The notes under the pieces were generated by a model that saw only the letters and a list, made by a program, of their open reading frames with translations, was not told the origin of the DNA and searched no databases. A stretch of 34,817 bases of DNA from NCBI GenBank assembly GCA_030832095.1, contig JAURJT010000046.1, positions 1 through 34,817 on the forward strand, given 5' to 3'. The stretch comes from Gammaproteobacteria bacterium (GTDB lineage: Bacteria; Pseudomonadota; Gammaproteobacteria; Burkholderiales; Burkholderiaceae_B). A program made the position numbers and the translations under genes. Shown in pieces: positions 6,278 through 16,112 of the stretch (the first letter of the stretch is position 1; the number at the start of each line of letters is the position of its first letter).

Positions 6278-9235
6278 ATGATCTCGATTCGAAAAATTGG
6301 AGCTTGTCTTGCTCTGTTTTCGGTTGCAAGTGCCGCGAACAGCCAAGTGGCATCGTCTATTTTTCACACACCAGAATATTTTGCAAATTGGGGGCTGCAA
6401 TATACGAACGCAGCCCAAGCCTGGGCGCTAGGCTTTACCGGCAAGGGTGTCAAACTAGGTATTGCAGACGATCAGGCCCAATTGAGTCACCCAGAGTTTG
6501 CTGGTCGGGTTTATTGGCCAGTCGCGCCGGATCCGTTTCCAAATCCCAACTATCCTGAGTTTCCAGACCATGGCACGCATGTTATGGGGGCTGCAGCGGC
6601 TTCACGCAATGGTGTAGGGATGGTAGGTGTCGCGTATGACGCTTCGATTGCTCACACAGTTGCGATTTTAACGAAACCCGGCTACCCCACGTCGAAAGAC
6701 TGGGCTCAAGACTTAGTGACTGCTAGAGTGTCTGTGATGAACGCCAGTTTCGGACCGCTGGCAACGCCGTGGCCTCTTCTACCTGATAATAGTCTGAATC
6801 CGAACTACTCGCGGGTTAATTTCCAAATGCTTACCGGAGGGGAGGTACTGGTATATGGTGCTGAGGTCGAGAAACTCGCCAACGCTGACATCGTAATGGT
6901 TTTTGCTGCGGGAAACCAACGCGACTACAGGCTACAGCCTATTGCAGCGAAGGTTCCCGCGGGCCGCGGCCTGCTTCCTCTCATTACGCCAACTAACACG
7001 GCGCTTGGGTATACCGGTAACTCAGCAGATGCGATTTATCGTATCTACACAGACGAGGCTGATCAATTGAACCCTGCCACTTGGGGCAGTAATCAATATT
7101 CATTGAGCCAAATCCGGAGTGTGGATTTCTCGAACTTAGCTGGTACGCTGATTGCTGTGACCGCTGCGAATATCGATGCGAAGACCAATAAAGTTGCCCT
7201 TGCTGACTTCAGTAATCAGTGTGGTGCGGCTGCCGACTGGTGCATGACCGCGCCTGGTGTCGATATCTATTCGACAGTGCCGATGAATACATATGGTGAG
7301 ATGAGTGGTACCTCGATGGCAGCGCCTCTGGTTGCGGGTGCCGCAGCGGTGTTGCGCCAGGCTTTCCCGTATATGACAGCTAGGCAAATCATCGAAGTCC
7401 TGTTGACGACTGCCACTGAAATTGATAACTCTAGCCCCGAATCAATTCGCGACTTTGGCCATGGTTTGCTTAATGTCGGCCGTGCGGTCAAAGGTCCGAT
7501 CCAATTTGGTCATCCTTCACTCATCCCCGGTAATCCGTCAATTTTCGCGCCAATCTTTGCGGTGGATACTCAAGGGTATAGCTCGGTATGGAGTAATAAC
7601 ATCTCTGGGATTGGAGGGTTTAGCAAGGCTGGCGCAGGGATTCTAGTGTTAACGGGTCTCAACACCTACACGGGCGACACCACGATTACCGGTGGAGTGT
7701 TGCGGGTGGATGGCTCGATCGCGACTTCAAATCTTACCGTGACCTCTGGGGCGACATTGCAAGGTGTTGGCACGGTGGGTAATACATCGATGGCGGGGAT
7801 TTTGTCGCCCGGTATCTCGGTCGGCACGCTAACTGTTAACGGTAATCTGAATCTTTTAGCGGGCTCAATATATCGATATGAGATTGATGCCAACCAGCGA
7901 AGTGATCTGGTGGTTGTCTCGGGGCGCGCTACGATCGCCGACAGCGCCATTTTTAAATTGTCTTCAGCGGGCGGGATTGACTTAAATAGGTTGTATCCAA
8001 TTCTGCAGGCGAATACGCTCACGGGTACGTATCGCAGCAGTGATAGTAACTACACATTTATTGATCTGGGCTTTATCCCAAGCGGTGGCAATCTTAGCTT
8101 GATAGCCCAGCGAAATAGTGTGTCCATGGCAAGCTTTGCGCAAACAAACAATCAGCGGGCAGTGGCAAATGCTATTGATGCGCAGAGGTCAGGCGATGAG
8201 CCGTATAGGCGTGTGCTGTTAAACGACAACTCGAGCCAATTGTCTGGGTTGTACCAAGACTGGTCAGGCGAAATCTATAGCGCTAATCAAGCGGCGCTCA
8301 TTTACAACAGCCGGCTGATGTCACAGGTCATGAACTGGCGCCTACAGGACAGCTGGCTAAACAACAGTTCGACTGCTCGATTGCAGCGGATAGGCCAGAC
8401 TAATTCGGACACGACAGTGTGGGCTCAAGCGTACGGCAACTGGGACGCGTTCAGTGCCAATGCTGATGCGCGTAAGGCAACGTCTAATGGTGGTGGGCTC
8501 ATCGTAGGGGTCGATCACGCGCTGACACCAAGTTTTCGCCTGGGTGGTGGTTTCTCGGCTGGCATGACTAACACTACTGTCGCCGCCAGTAGCGCTAATA
8601 CCAATGGGTACCACGTGATGCTTTACAGCGCTTATGGCAAGGACAGCCTACGCCTTAACAGCGGTGTGGTTCAGTCGTGGTACGCAGCTAACATGAAACG
8701 TGGCTTGTCATTGGATGATCAGGGTAACGCGAAGGGTCAAGTCGATTCTAGTTCAACGCAGTTGTTTGCAGACCTAAGTCGTCCGATCACGCTGAGTCAG
8801 CAGCAAGATCATCACACAACGCTCTCACCTTTTGGTCAGATCAGCCAAATCTGGCTGCAAACTTCGAGTTTTGGTGAAAGTGGGGCAACTGCGAGGCTGA
8901 CTGGTCTAGCGACGAATGCCAACACGGGATTCGGCACCCTAGGAGCGAGATTAAGTCACCAATGGAAGACCAGCGAGAACGATTGGCAGGCTGGCATATC
9001 GGCAGGCTGGCAGCGGGCATGGGGAACTTTATCTCCGACCACGACGCTGGCATTTGCCACGGGACCGGGTTTTACCGTAAGCGCTGCACCAATGGCTCGA
9101 GATGCAGCTGTGATTGAAGTGGGCATTGGCGCCAGTCTTGGTGCATCGAGCCGCTTTAATCTCGCCTACTCTGCAACTGTGGCACGCCAGTCTAGTAGCC
9201 AAATGCTACAGGCGCAATTGCAGTGGTCGTTTTAA
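6278..9235 (+). CDS. Autotransporter subtilisin-like serine protease
   Basis: A 985-residue type V secretion protein. In order: signal peptide (about 1-22); S8 peptidase domain (about 35-405) with the full triad Asp64 (LGIADDQ), His98 (DHGTHVMG), Ser346 (MSGTSMAAP) and oxyanion Asn213 (AAGNQ); a passenger-associated repeat (GAGILVLTGLNTYTGDTTI, about 451-490) that forms beta-helix turns; a linker; and a 12-strand-type translocator barrel (about 714-985) ending in Phe (LQWSF). It should be exported by Sec, inserted by BAM, and display or release a protease at the cell surface. GGAG precedes the ATG. It is a single-gene unit; maturation targets are unknown. Short-passenger members of this family include Bordetella SphB1-like and Neisseria NalP-like proteases. 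Confidence 0.93.
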   Translation: MISIRKIGACLALFSVASAANSQVASSIFHTPEYFANWGLQYTNAAQAWALGFTGKGVKLGIADDQAQLSHPEFAGRVYWPVAPDPFPNPNYPEFPDHGTHVMGAAAASRNGVGMVGVAYDASIAHTVAILTKPGYPTSKDWAQDLVTARVSVMNASFGPLATPWPLLPDNSLNPNYSRVNFQMLTGGEVLVYGAEVEKLANADIVMVFAAGNQRDYRLQPIAAKVPAGRGLLPLITPTNTALGYTGNSADAIYRIYTDEADQLNPATWGSNQYSLSQIRSVDFSNLAGTLIAVTAANIDAKTNKVALADFSNQCGAAADWCMTAPGVDIYSTVPMNTYGEMSGTSMAAPLVAGAAAVLRQAFPYMTARQIIEVLLTTATEIDNSSPESIRDFGHGLLNVGRAVKGPIQFGHPSLIPGNPSIFAPIFAVDTQGYSSVWSNNISGIGGFSKAGAGILVLTGLNTYTGDTTITGGVLRVDGSIATSNLTVTSGATLQGVGTVGNTSMAGILSPGISVGTLTVNGNLNLLAGSIYRYEIDANQRSDLVVVSGRATIADSAIFKLSSAGGIDLNRLYPILQANTLTGTYRSSDSNYTFIDLGFIPSGGNLSLIAQRNSVSMASFAQTNNQRAVANAIDAQRSGDEPYRRVLLNDNSSQLSGLYQDWSGEIYSANQAALIYNSRLMSQVMNWRLQDSWLNNSSTARLQRIGQTNSDTTVWAQAYGNWDAFSANADARKATSNGGGLIVGVDHALTPSFRLGGGFSAGMTNTTVAASSANTNGYHVMLYSAYGKDSLRLNSGVVQSWYAANMKRGLSLDDQGNAKGQVDSSSTQLFADLSRPITLSQQQDHHTTLSPFGQISQIWLQTSSFGESGATARLTGLATNANTGFGTLGARLSHQWKTSENDWQAGISAGWQRAWGTLSPTTTLAFATGPGFTVSAAPMARDAAVIEVGIGASLGASSRFNLAYSATVARQSSSQMLQAQLQWSF

Positions 9236-9304
9236 TGGTGATCGTTCAGATGGTTGTTGCGCCTTGAGTTTTATTCTGTAAGCGAAGGCAACGACTGAAT
9301 CCGC

Positions 9305-9333
9305 TTGACATCTGAGGGTGGTACCTTTAAAAC
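9305..9333 (+). promoter_or_regulatory. Sigma-70-like promoter for the vgrG operon
   Basis: TTGACA (9305-9310), a 17-base spacer and TAAAAC (9328-9333) lie about 95 bases before the vgrG ATG. The -35 is perfect and the -10 matches 4 of 6. This is inferred from consensus only. Confidence 0.45.
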
Positions 9334-9428
9334 TTAGTGCAGACGGCGACTTAAACAGGGGGGCTGAGTCAAAACCCGATGACCTGTTCGGACGCAAAGT
9401 CAAATGCTTAAATAGAGGCTAAAACACG

Positions 9429-11024
9429 ATGGCAATTAATGGTTTAAGCGGCAGGAGGAGATTTGATTTCTCTTTGACGAATGAAGGTTCGGCTGCGTTC
9501 GATGTCGTCGAATTAGACGGCGTTGAAGCAATATCGCAACTTTATCGCTTTGATTTGATGCTAATGAGTGAGTCAGCCGATGTTGATTTTGATACGGTGC
9601 TTCAAAATACCGCTACCCTGACAATTTTTTCCCATGATGGTGCTCAGGCTCACAAGTATCATGGTGTGATCGTTGAATTTGAGCAACTTCGCAAAATAAA
9701 TAAATTTGTTTTTTATCGGGCGGTATTAGAGCCTCGACTCAGTCTGCTGGATTTAAACAAAATCACTGAGGTCTACCTAAATGAGAAAAACATTACTCAG
9801 ATCATCGAGCAAGTGTTACGAGAGAATGATTTGGGCGCCGATGGCTATGAATTTAAGCTAGAAGATTTAAGTGCATATCGAGAACGCAGCTTCGTTGGTC
9901 AATACGATGAGACCAGTCGAAACTTTATTTCACGGCTCATGGAATCAGCCGGTCTGTATTATTTCTTTGATCACGGTCAGGGTGATCGTTTTCAAGAAAA
10001 GCTGATGATCGTCGACTACAAAGAAGCGCACCCTGAGCAAGTACTTAAACTAAGTTATTGCGATCCAGAGGATTTGCAAACAGAATTTCAAGACAAAAAT
10101 ATTGTGTCCTTTCTGCGTACGCAACGCAGGCTGCCTGAGTCTGCAATGATCAAGGATTTCAATTACCGCAAAGCCAGTCAGGGCGTGATTGAGGCGACTG
10201 AACCAGTCTCTGATAAAGGTTCTGGTCTGATGATGTTTTACGGAAATAATTTGCGCACTGCAGCTGAGGTCAGTGCGCTGGCAAAAATACGGGCTCAAGA
10301 GCTACGCTGTCACGGCACTATTTTTTCTGGCGATGCAACAGCTGTTGGAGTGCGCAGCGGTCACTTTATAGAGCTCACCGAACACTATCGGGGTAGCTTC
10401 AATGCCCAGTACTTGGTCACTGAAGTTCACCATCAGGGCTCGCAAGAACAACTCCTGTTTAAAGATACGACCAACCGGATTCAAGGTAAAAAAGAGCGCT
10501 TGAATTATGGCACCAATTATCAATGCAGTTTTAAGGCGATTCCAAGAGATGTTCAATACCGTGCGCAGCGTCTCACCCCTAAGCCCGTCATCGCGGGCGT
10601 CATTAGCGCTGTGATTGACGCTGAAGGGTCTGGTCAATTTGCTGAGATGGACGAGTTTGGGCAGTACAAAGTCCAGTTTTTGATGGATCGAAATAAGAAA
10701 AACCCAAACAAGGGTTCAGCGCGTTTGCGTATGGCAAGCCCTTCAGCGGGCAACAAGAGTGGGATGCATTTTCCTCTGCTTAAAGGCACTGAAGTGCTGG
10801 TTGCCTTTATGGGTGGCGATCCCGACCGTCCAGTCATTCTGGGTGCCGTACCTGATTCTGAAAACTACAGTGTGGTCACAGACAAGAATCATTTTTACTC
10901 TCAGATGGTGACCCCAAGTGGAAATCGACTGATGTTCAGTGATAAAGCTGGCGCAGCTGGGTACGAAATGCATATACCTGGCGTTTTAAGTTGTGGCGCC
11001 AATGGTGGAAAAGGAACGAGCTGA
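9429..11024 (+). CDS. vgrG: Type VI secretion spike protein VgrG (TssI), short form
   Basis: A 531-residue VgrG, which trimerises to cap the T6SS tube and carry effectors. The gp27-like base occupies about 10-380 (FDVVELDGVEAISQLYRFDL, then RSFVGQYDETSRNFISRLMESAG). The gp5-like OB fold is about 389-480 with DEFGQYKVQF and FPLLKGTEVLVAFMGGDPDRPVI. The protein then ends about 50 residues into where the triple-stranded beta-helix needle normally begins (MVTPSGNRLMFSDKAG), so the needle is very short. No C-terminal effector domain is present. The next gene encodes a beta-rich protein that may supply the missing part. ATG at 9429 follows AGAGG. First gene of a seven-gene co-directional module. 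Confidence 0.94.
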   Translation: MAINGLSGRRRFDFSLTNEGSAAFDVVELDGVEAISQLYRFDLMLMSESADVDFDTVLQNTATLTIFSHDGAQAHKYHGVIVEFEQLRKINKFVFYRAVLEPRLSLLDLNKITEVYLNEKNITQIIEQVLRENDLGADGYEFKLEDLSAYRERSFVGQYDETSRNFISRLMESAGLYYFFDHGQGDRFQEKLMIVDYKEAHPEQVLKLSYCDPEDLQTEFQDKNIVSFLRTQRRLPESAMIKDFNYRKASQGVIEATEPVSDKGSGLMMFYGNNLRTAAEVSALAKIRAQELRCHGTIFSGDATAVGVRSGHFIELTEHYRGSFNAQYLVTEVHHQGSQEQLLFKDTTNRIQGKKERLNYGTNYQCSFKAIPRDVQYRAQRLTPKPVIAGVISAVIDAEGSGQFAEMDEFGQYKVQFLMDRNKKNPNKGSARLRMASPSAGNKSGMHFPLLKGTEVLVAFMGGDPDRPVILGAVPDSENYSVVTDKNHFYSQMVTPSGNRLMFSDKAGAAGYEMHIPGVLSCGANGGKGTS

Positions 11025-11080
11025 GTATTCAGCAGCTTGCTTAATTAGGTGTGCTCATAAAAGATTAGCGGAGTATTTCA

Positions 11081-12580
11081 ATGCCAACAAATATTTGGGA
11101 CATCTACTTCGGTAATTCAAGAAAATTTACCGTCGGCACAGATACAGCTTTTGCACTTGGGATTAGCCGTTCGTTCAAAAGCTCTTTAAGTAATGAGGTA
11201 AAGCTTAATGCCGGTATAGACATCAAGGGCGGCCTCACTGCAGGAATGAAGTTGGGGCGTGAAATTGAGTTTAATTTTGGAAAACTGCAGACTGACAAAT
11301 ACGAAATATCTTGGCAGGGTCCGCACGATAAGGAAGGGAAATTCGGTAAATCAAACTTTTATAATGAAAAGCAATTTAGAGCCACTGCTGGTGAGTTGGG
11401 TGCTGCGACGCCGTTAAACGTTGCTAGAAACATTTTGACAACGAAGCTTAAGTTTGCCGTTGGGGCAGGTATGTGTTTCCAGCTCGCTGCTACCATCCTC
11501 GCGTCTACGGCTGCGTTCTATGCTACTCGAGAAAAGGTCGAGGATAGGCATGGCTTTGATAAGGATATTCAGTACGATGATAAAAGTGTTTATGCTGGCT
11601 CCATGTATGAAGCCATGATCGACGGATTTTCTTTGATCGCTGCGGTTTTGTCTTGGCTCTTGGCAGCGCACTTGGATAAACAAAAGAGAGATAAACCGAT
11701 CCGTGATAAGTTTTTCCTTAATATGGATAAGGATGTGGGAATTCTGTTTGGAGCGCACAATCCTGTGTCAATTCTTGGAATGAACGCGGAAAATGGGCCA
11801 GGCGCTTGGCACGACTTAAGCACTGACCAAATCTCTTTTGGTTTGCACGCCAACATGAAGTTTAATCCAGCGCAGACGCTGCCCGCAGGACCAGATGCAA
11901 CTCTTTGGTCGCAACAAAGCATGAAATCAAATGGGATGATGATTTCTAAAGATAGTTTGACTATTTTGGCCGGACATCCCGGAGCTAAGAAGATTAAGAA
12001 CTTAGCCAAAGATTTTATGGTGGACATCGGCAACGATCTTGACGGCTCGTATATCAGACGCATACATATTAATGCTGCGAGGTCTTTGTTCGCTAGACCA
12101 GGTTCCCAGGCCTTAGGTTTAGTGCTAAAAGATAATGACGTCACGCTCGGGGTTACCTCTGCGATTGACCTAAACATGACAAACAGCGTTGTCAAGCTTA
12201 GGAAGGGCAACAATTTCTTGCAATTTGAGAACGACGTGGCGGAGTTGAGCGCCACATCTGTCAACATAAACGGTAATGTCAACATTAATGGTGCTAATTT
12301 CAGCGTGACGCCCGCTTCTGTAAAAATAGGTGATATGGTTTGTTTACTTGTACCTGACGCGCAGGCCCTTGGACAGCAGGCGCAGGCCTTTGCTGACATT
12401 CTTGCTCAGACAGCTAAAGTCCAGGCTGACATTGCCAGCGAGCAGGCTGCCCAAAAACTTGGTGAAGTGGCGGAAAGGCTGACGAGGTCTTTGGACGAGG
12501 CGAAACGAGAGTCCGCGGAATTGAAAGGAAAACTAGAGGAAATGGAGCGAATGATTAACCAAGCAGTATATATTGCCTGA
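11081..12580 (+). CDS. Unrecognised VgrG-linked protein: beta-rich, two membrane segments, coiled coil
   Basis: A 499-residue protein that I do not recognise as a named family. Seen: residues 1-120 are rich in alternating short strands and glycines (FTVGTDTAFALGISRS, KLNAGIDIKGGLTAGMKLG), resembling the distal beta-helix of long VgrGs. Two hydrophobic stretches at about 124-147 and 179-198 flank a charged loop. About 208-420 is again strand-repeat-like (SVNINGNVNINGANFSVTP). About 430-494 is a probable coiled coil (heptads, Ala/Gln/Glu/Lys-rich). GGAG precedes the ATG and the gene lies 56 bp after vgrG. It could be a detached needle extension, a pore-forming effector, or an effector carrier. 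No signal peptide and no toxin motif were seen. Confidence 0.6.
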   Translation: MPTNIWDIYFGNSRKFTVGTDTAFALGISRSFKSSLSNEVKLNAGIDIKGGLTAGMKLGREIEFNFGKLQTDKYEISWQGPHDKEGKFGKSNFYNEKQFRATAGELGAATPLNVARNILTTKLKFAVGAGMCFQLAATILASTAAFYATREKVEDRHGFDKDIQYDDKSVYAGSMYEAMIDGFSLIAAVLSWLLAAHLDKQKRDKPIRDKFFLNMDKDVGILFGAHNPVSILGMNAENGPGAWHDLSTDQISFGLHANMKFNPAQTLPAGPDATLWSQQSMKSNGMMISKDSLTILAGHPGAKKIKNLAKDFMVDIGNDLDGSYIRRIHINAARSLFARPGSQALGLVLKDNDVTLGVTSAIDLNMTNSVVKLRKGNNFLQFENDVAELSATSVNINGNVNINGANFSVTPASVKIGDMVCLLVPDAQALGQQAQAFADILAQTAKVQADIASEQAAQKLGEVAERLTRSLDEAKRESAELKGKLEEMERMINQAVYIA

Positions 12581-12613
12581 ACATGACGTAAACCCCACTG
12601 TTTGCCTTTCATC

Positions 12614-13663
12614 TTGAAGCTAATTCATCCCCCATGCGCAGAGGTCGTAAAAAGAATAATCTCTTTGTCGACCAATCGTCACGCCTTGTCCTATGGTTTG
12701 ATATTGCCGTTTACTTTGCACGAGCGAGGTCCGACTATTCCTTCAGATTTTTCGCCGGTCTGGCCCTGGGTAATTGCCAGTATGGGGGAGGATTGCATTT
12801 TTGACGAAGCCTGGCCGAAAGCAAGAGCCGAGTTCTTAGCTTACGGGGCCGGATACATGCGGGATAACCAAGCCCAACCGCTCTCCGTTCGACTTTCAGT
12901 TGGAACGCATACCAAGGTTTTAGCCGTATTTGGCGATAGACGCTTCAAGCGGGTAGGTACTTATCCAACACCTGAGCCGTTTGCGCGTATGCCCGTGATT
13001 CCTCAAACGGCCTTTGGTGGACCCTCGTTTTCTTTAAATCCTCTTGGTAAAGGAGCGGAGCCTCAAGCGTTATCTGACCCTGCTTTATCAGAGGTTTCGA
13101 TGCCCAACATTGAACTACCAACCGAATTGATGATTGCAAAGGGAGACCGAGTGACACCAGCTGGTTTTTGGTCTTATCCACCTTATTGGCCGCAACGCAC
13201 AAAACATCTGGGGTCTTTTGACGATGTATGGCAAAAAAATCGTTGGCCTCATTTGCCCTCGGCCACATCGAGTGATTTTTATCAGACCGCGCCGGCCGAT
13301 CAGCAATTGAATGGCTTTTTTCAAGGTGATGAGGCAGTTGAAATTTACAACATGCATCCGCAATTTGAGCTTATTCATACACAATTGCCTGGCACCCGAG
13401 CACGAGTGTTTGTAGCTTGTCAAACTGATAACTCTAAGCCGAGCTTTCGCGAGGTCGTTGTGCACACAGAGACTGTTTGGCTGTTTCCTGATCAGCTGTC
13501 TGGGCTCTTACTCTTTCGGGCCGTTATTGATTTAGACAGTGAAGACGCAGATGACATTGACTGCATTTATGCTGATTTTGAAAAACAAACCGATGTACCC
13601 GGGACCTTCGATCAGCATCACAAGAATTATTGTGCAAGAGTTGGACGTCCTTCCGTAATCTAA
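12614..13663 (+). CDS. DUF2169 T6SS accessory protein
   Basis: A 349-residue DUF2169 protein, a family encoded beside VgrG and PAAR proteins and thought to act as an adaptor or chaperone for loading spike-associated effectors. Visible family blocks: AEFLAYGAGY, VFGDRRF, AFGGPSFSLNPLGKG, MPNIELP, PAGFWSYPPYWPQR, FDDVWQKNRWPHLPSATSSD, FYQTAPADQQLNGFFQGDE and YNMHP, all in the expected order. I start at TTG 12614, giving MKLIHPP, which fits the usual M-K-x-I-x-P opening; an in-frame TTG at 12602 is the alternative. Neither has a clear ribosome binding site, so translation may depend on the upstream gene 33 bp away. Confidence 0.85.
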   Translation: MKLIHPPCAEVVKRIISLSTNRHALSYGLILPFTLHERGPTIPSDFSPVWPWVIASMGEDCIFDEAWPKARAEFLAYGAGYMRDNQAQPLSVRLSVGTHTKVLAVFGDRRFKRVGTYPTPEPFARMPVIPQTAFGGPSFSLNPLGKGAEPQALSDPALSEVSMPNIELPTELMIAKGDRVTPAGFWSYPPYWPQRTKHLGSFDDVWQKNRWPHLPSATSSDFYQTAPADQQLNGFFQGDEAVEIYNMHPQFELIHTQLPGTRARVFVACQTDNSKPSFREVVVHTETVWLFPDQLSGLLLFRAVIDLDSEDADDIDCIYADFEKQTDVPGTFDQHHKNYCARVGRPSVI

Positions 13664-13701
13664 TTTCAGTTTCTTAATATCAAACGTTTAAGAGATCAGC
13701 C

Positions 13702-15015
13702 ATGGCAATAGAACTTAATAATTTTGCGCAAGCAAGTGAGTTGCTTCAGAAAAGTATCGCGCAAGTGAAGCAATCCATGGCAAGCCTCGGCGTAACAGAA
13801 GCCGATTTACTCAAAGCGTTGAATTCAAGACCCGACACCAAGGACGTAGTTCCAACCATTTTAGCCGAAGGCGGTCTTGACGGTTTTTTTGCTAAATCCA
13901 GCGAAGCCCTGGCTAACGTAGAAGCTGAGCAGAAGGAGCTGCTAAAGTTTGATCTCTCCACTTTAAAACCACCCGAAATGCCCGTTATGCCGGCGCCCGT
14001 GCCTGGTCAAGTTGCTGAACCGGGCACGGTATACACGCGTGAATGGGTCATTGAGCACCATGCAGCGAAAGGCTCTTTTGCTGAGTTGGATTTAAATGGT
14101 CTTGACCTGTCACTGCTCGATTTATCGGACGCTGACTTTTCTCAGGCAAATCTTGCCAACGTTAGTTTTAAAGCGGCTCGTCTTGATCGCTGTATCTTTG
14201 ATGGTGCTTTGCTTACGGCAGGTGTCTTTGATGAAGCATCACTGATCGAGGCGAGCGTGCAGAAGGCCAGTGCGGCAAAAGCCAGTTTTCAGCTTGCCGC
14301 CTTGCAAACAGCGACGCTCAGCGGCACTGATTTCACCAGCGCATATTTCGATAAGGCGAGTTTGCTTGACGTGACAGCCAAGGCCTGTATCTTCAGTGGC
14401 GCGAGTTTGATGGCTACCAATTTAAACAAAGCTGTCATGGATCAGTCGCAATTTGACGGCGCCCAGTTAGCGGATGCTACGTTCACGCAAGCACGGTTGA
14501 CGGGGGCTAATTTCAATAGTGCAAACCTTGAGCGTGTAGACGGGACGTCCTCTCTCTGTAAAGCAGTCGATTTTTCTGGGGCGACTGCGGCGGGCGCCAA
14601 GTTCGGGGATGCGGACTTATCTGGTAGCCAGGCAAACAGCAAAACATCTTTTGCTGGTGCTTTTCTTGCTCGGGCTGATATGTCTCAAGTTAAATGGGAT
14701 AAGACAGTATTGGACGGTGCCACAATGGATCGGGCCCTACTTGAAAACGCTGACCTCACGGGTTGCAGTTTAGTTAAAGTTCAGATGATTAACGCTATCG
14801 CAAAACAGGCATGTTTTGATAAGGTCAACCTAGAGCAGGCTGATTTGCGCGGTGTAAATTTCTTTGAAGGTTCAATGCGCAAAGCGAAACTGAACGGTGC
14901 TCTGTTAGAAGTTGGTAACTATTACGGAGTAGATTTCATTGATGCAGCGATCGAGGGGGCAAGTTTTCGGGAGTCAATACTCGACAAGACCATCTTAGCC
15001 TCTCGTAAGCTTTAG
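13702..15015 (+). CDS. Pentapeptide-repeat protein 1 of the VgrG module
   Basis: A 437-residue protein. The first 110 residues are helical and partly coiled (ASELLQKSIAQVKQSMASL), followed by a Pro-rich linker (PPEMPVMPAPVPGQVAEPG). From about 130 to the end it is a continuous run of A-(D/N)-L-x-x pentapeptides (LDLNGLDLSLLDLSDADFSQ, ANFNSANLER, ENADLTGCSLVK), which fold as a right-handed quadrilateral beta-helix. In related modules such domains are fused to DUF2169, so a scaffold or cargo-docking role in spike assembly is likely; no enzymatic motif is visible. GAGATC precedes the ATG and the next gene begins immediately at the stop codon. Confidence 0.88.
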   Translation: MAIELNNFAQASELLQKSIAQVKQSMASLGVTEADLLKALNSRPDTKDVVPTILAEGGLDGFFAKSSEALANVEAEQKELLKFDLSTLKPPEMPVMPAPVPGQVAEPGTVYTREWVIEHHAAKGSFAELDLNGLDLSLLDLSDADFSQANLANVSFKAARLDRCIFDGALLTAGVFDEASLIEASVQKASAAKASFQLAALQTATLSGTDFTSAYFDKASLLDVTAKACIFSGASLMATNLNKAVMDQSQFDGAQLADATFTQARLTGANFNSANLERVDGTSSLCKAVDFSGATAAGAKFGDADLSGSQANSKTSFAGAFLARADMSQVKWDKTVLDGATMDRALLENADLTGCSLVKVQMINAIAKQACFDKVNLEQADLRGVNFFEGSMRKAKLNGALLEVGNYYGVDFIDAAIEGASFRESILDKTILASRKL

Positions 15016-16080
15016 ATGACGCGGGCTGCCATGACCACGCACCTCTCTGAGATATTGAGTCAAGATGTCATTGAGCAGTGTTCACTGTCTGGGCACACGC
15101 TTGCCGATTTGACACTCAGTCGGAAAGTGTTCAGGCAAGTAGATCTAAGCAGGGCGGATTTAAGTGGTGCAAATCTCGATGAAACGCACTTTATCGAATG
15201 CAATTTAACCGACGCAAATTTAAGTGGTGCGCGCTTAAACGATGCACAATTCATCGATTGCACTTGCGAGAGAACCTCGTTTGAAGATGTGCGTGCCAAG
15301 GGGCTCGCTGCGCAAAACTGTCGATTTACAAAGCTTAGTTTTAAGTTGGCCGGGCTTAAAAAAGCAAACTTTGATTCTTGCGAGTTTGACGCAGTTTCGA
15401 TGCTGCAAGCCGATTTGGATGAAAGCACCTTTTACAAATCAAGTCTTCATCAAGTTGACTTTACTGGTGCGATCATGATTCGTACCATGATTGCACAGAC
15501 TGATTTAAGAACAGTTGTATTTAAGCAGACCAACATGACTCGCGTTTATTTCGTCGGGTCAAACCTTGCTGGACAGAGTTTTAAAAATTGTGAGTTAACG
15601 CTCAGTTTGTTTTATCAAGCAAACTTGATTGGTGCAGATTTCAGTCATCAAAAACTGACGCAAACACAATTTTCAGAGGCAAAGCTGAATAACGCCAACT
15701 TTGAAAACGTAGAGGGTCTTTATGTAGCCTTGATTGGTTGCGATTTGAGCGAAACTAACTTTCAGCAGGCAAAGCTTGCTTGCTGCAACTTGTCGCAGGC
15801 AACTCTTGGGCGCTCGAATGTCAGTGGGGCTCACTTTCGGGAGTGTGTCTTGGTTGAGTTGGACGCGCGTCACGCAAGCTTTGCAGGTTCGCACTTTGAG
15901 CACTGTAATTTGTCTCATAGCAACACCAGTTACGGAGACTGGCGCGGTGCTCATTTATATCGGGCAAATTTGCACGGCATGATTCAAGTCGATACAGTTT
16001 GGGACGACGCAAGTAACGTGTTACCAATACAAACTGATCCGCAGTTACTTCGTGCAGAAAGCTGGGTTTCACCGGTCTAG
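15016..16080 (+). CDS. Pentapeptide-repeat protein 2 of the VgrG module
   Basis: A 354-residue protein that starts at the base after the preceding stop (TAG-ATG), so the two are translationally coupled. Unlike the first, it is almost wholly pentapeptide repeats from about residue 25 to 330 (VDLSRADLSGANLDETHFIE, NLTDANLSGARLNDAQFID, CNLSQATLGRSNVSGAHFRE) with frequent Cys and Phe at the centre of the coils. There is no signal peptide or separate domain. An in-frame ATG at 15031 is an alternative start. Two different-length beta-helix proteins made together suggests they pair with DUF2169 or the spike; the role is inferred from context. Confidence 0.88.
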   Translation: MTRAAMTTHLSEILSQDVIEQCSLSGHTLADLTLSRKVFRQVDLSRADLSGANLDETHFIECNLTDANLSGARLNDAQFIDCTCERTSFEDVRAKGLAAQNCRFTKLSFKLAGLKKANFDSCEFDAVSMLQADLDESTFYKSSLHQVDFTGAIMIRTMIAQTDLRTVVFKQTNMTRVYFVGSNLAGQSFKNCELTLSLFYQANLIGADFSHQKLTQTQFSEAKLNNANFENVEGLYVALIGCDLSETNFQQAKLACCNLSQATLGRSNVSGAHFRECVLVELDARHASFAGSHFEHCNLSHSNTSYGDWRGAHLYRANLHGMIQVDTVWDDASNVLPIQTDPQLLRAESWVSPV

Positions 16081-16112
16081 CTCATTTCGTTAAATTTATT
16101 GAAATTCAAACT

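Noticed and set aside
5912..6418. 168-codon minus-strand open frame
   Set aside because: Begins inside the autotransporter's signal-peptide coding region and its only notable segment comes from a dispersed repeat; no domain is recognisable.
11590..12399. 269-codon minus-strand open frame opposite the 499-residue protein
   Set aside because: Low-complexity Ser/Pro/Leu composition typical of an antisense shadow; the plus-strand gene has better start, spacing and operon context.
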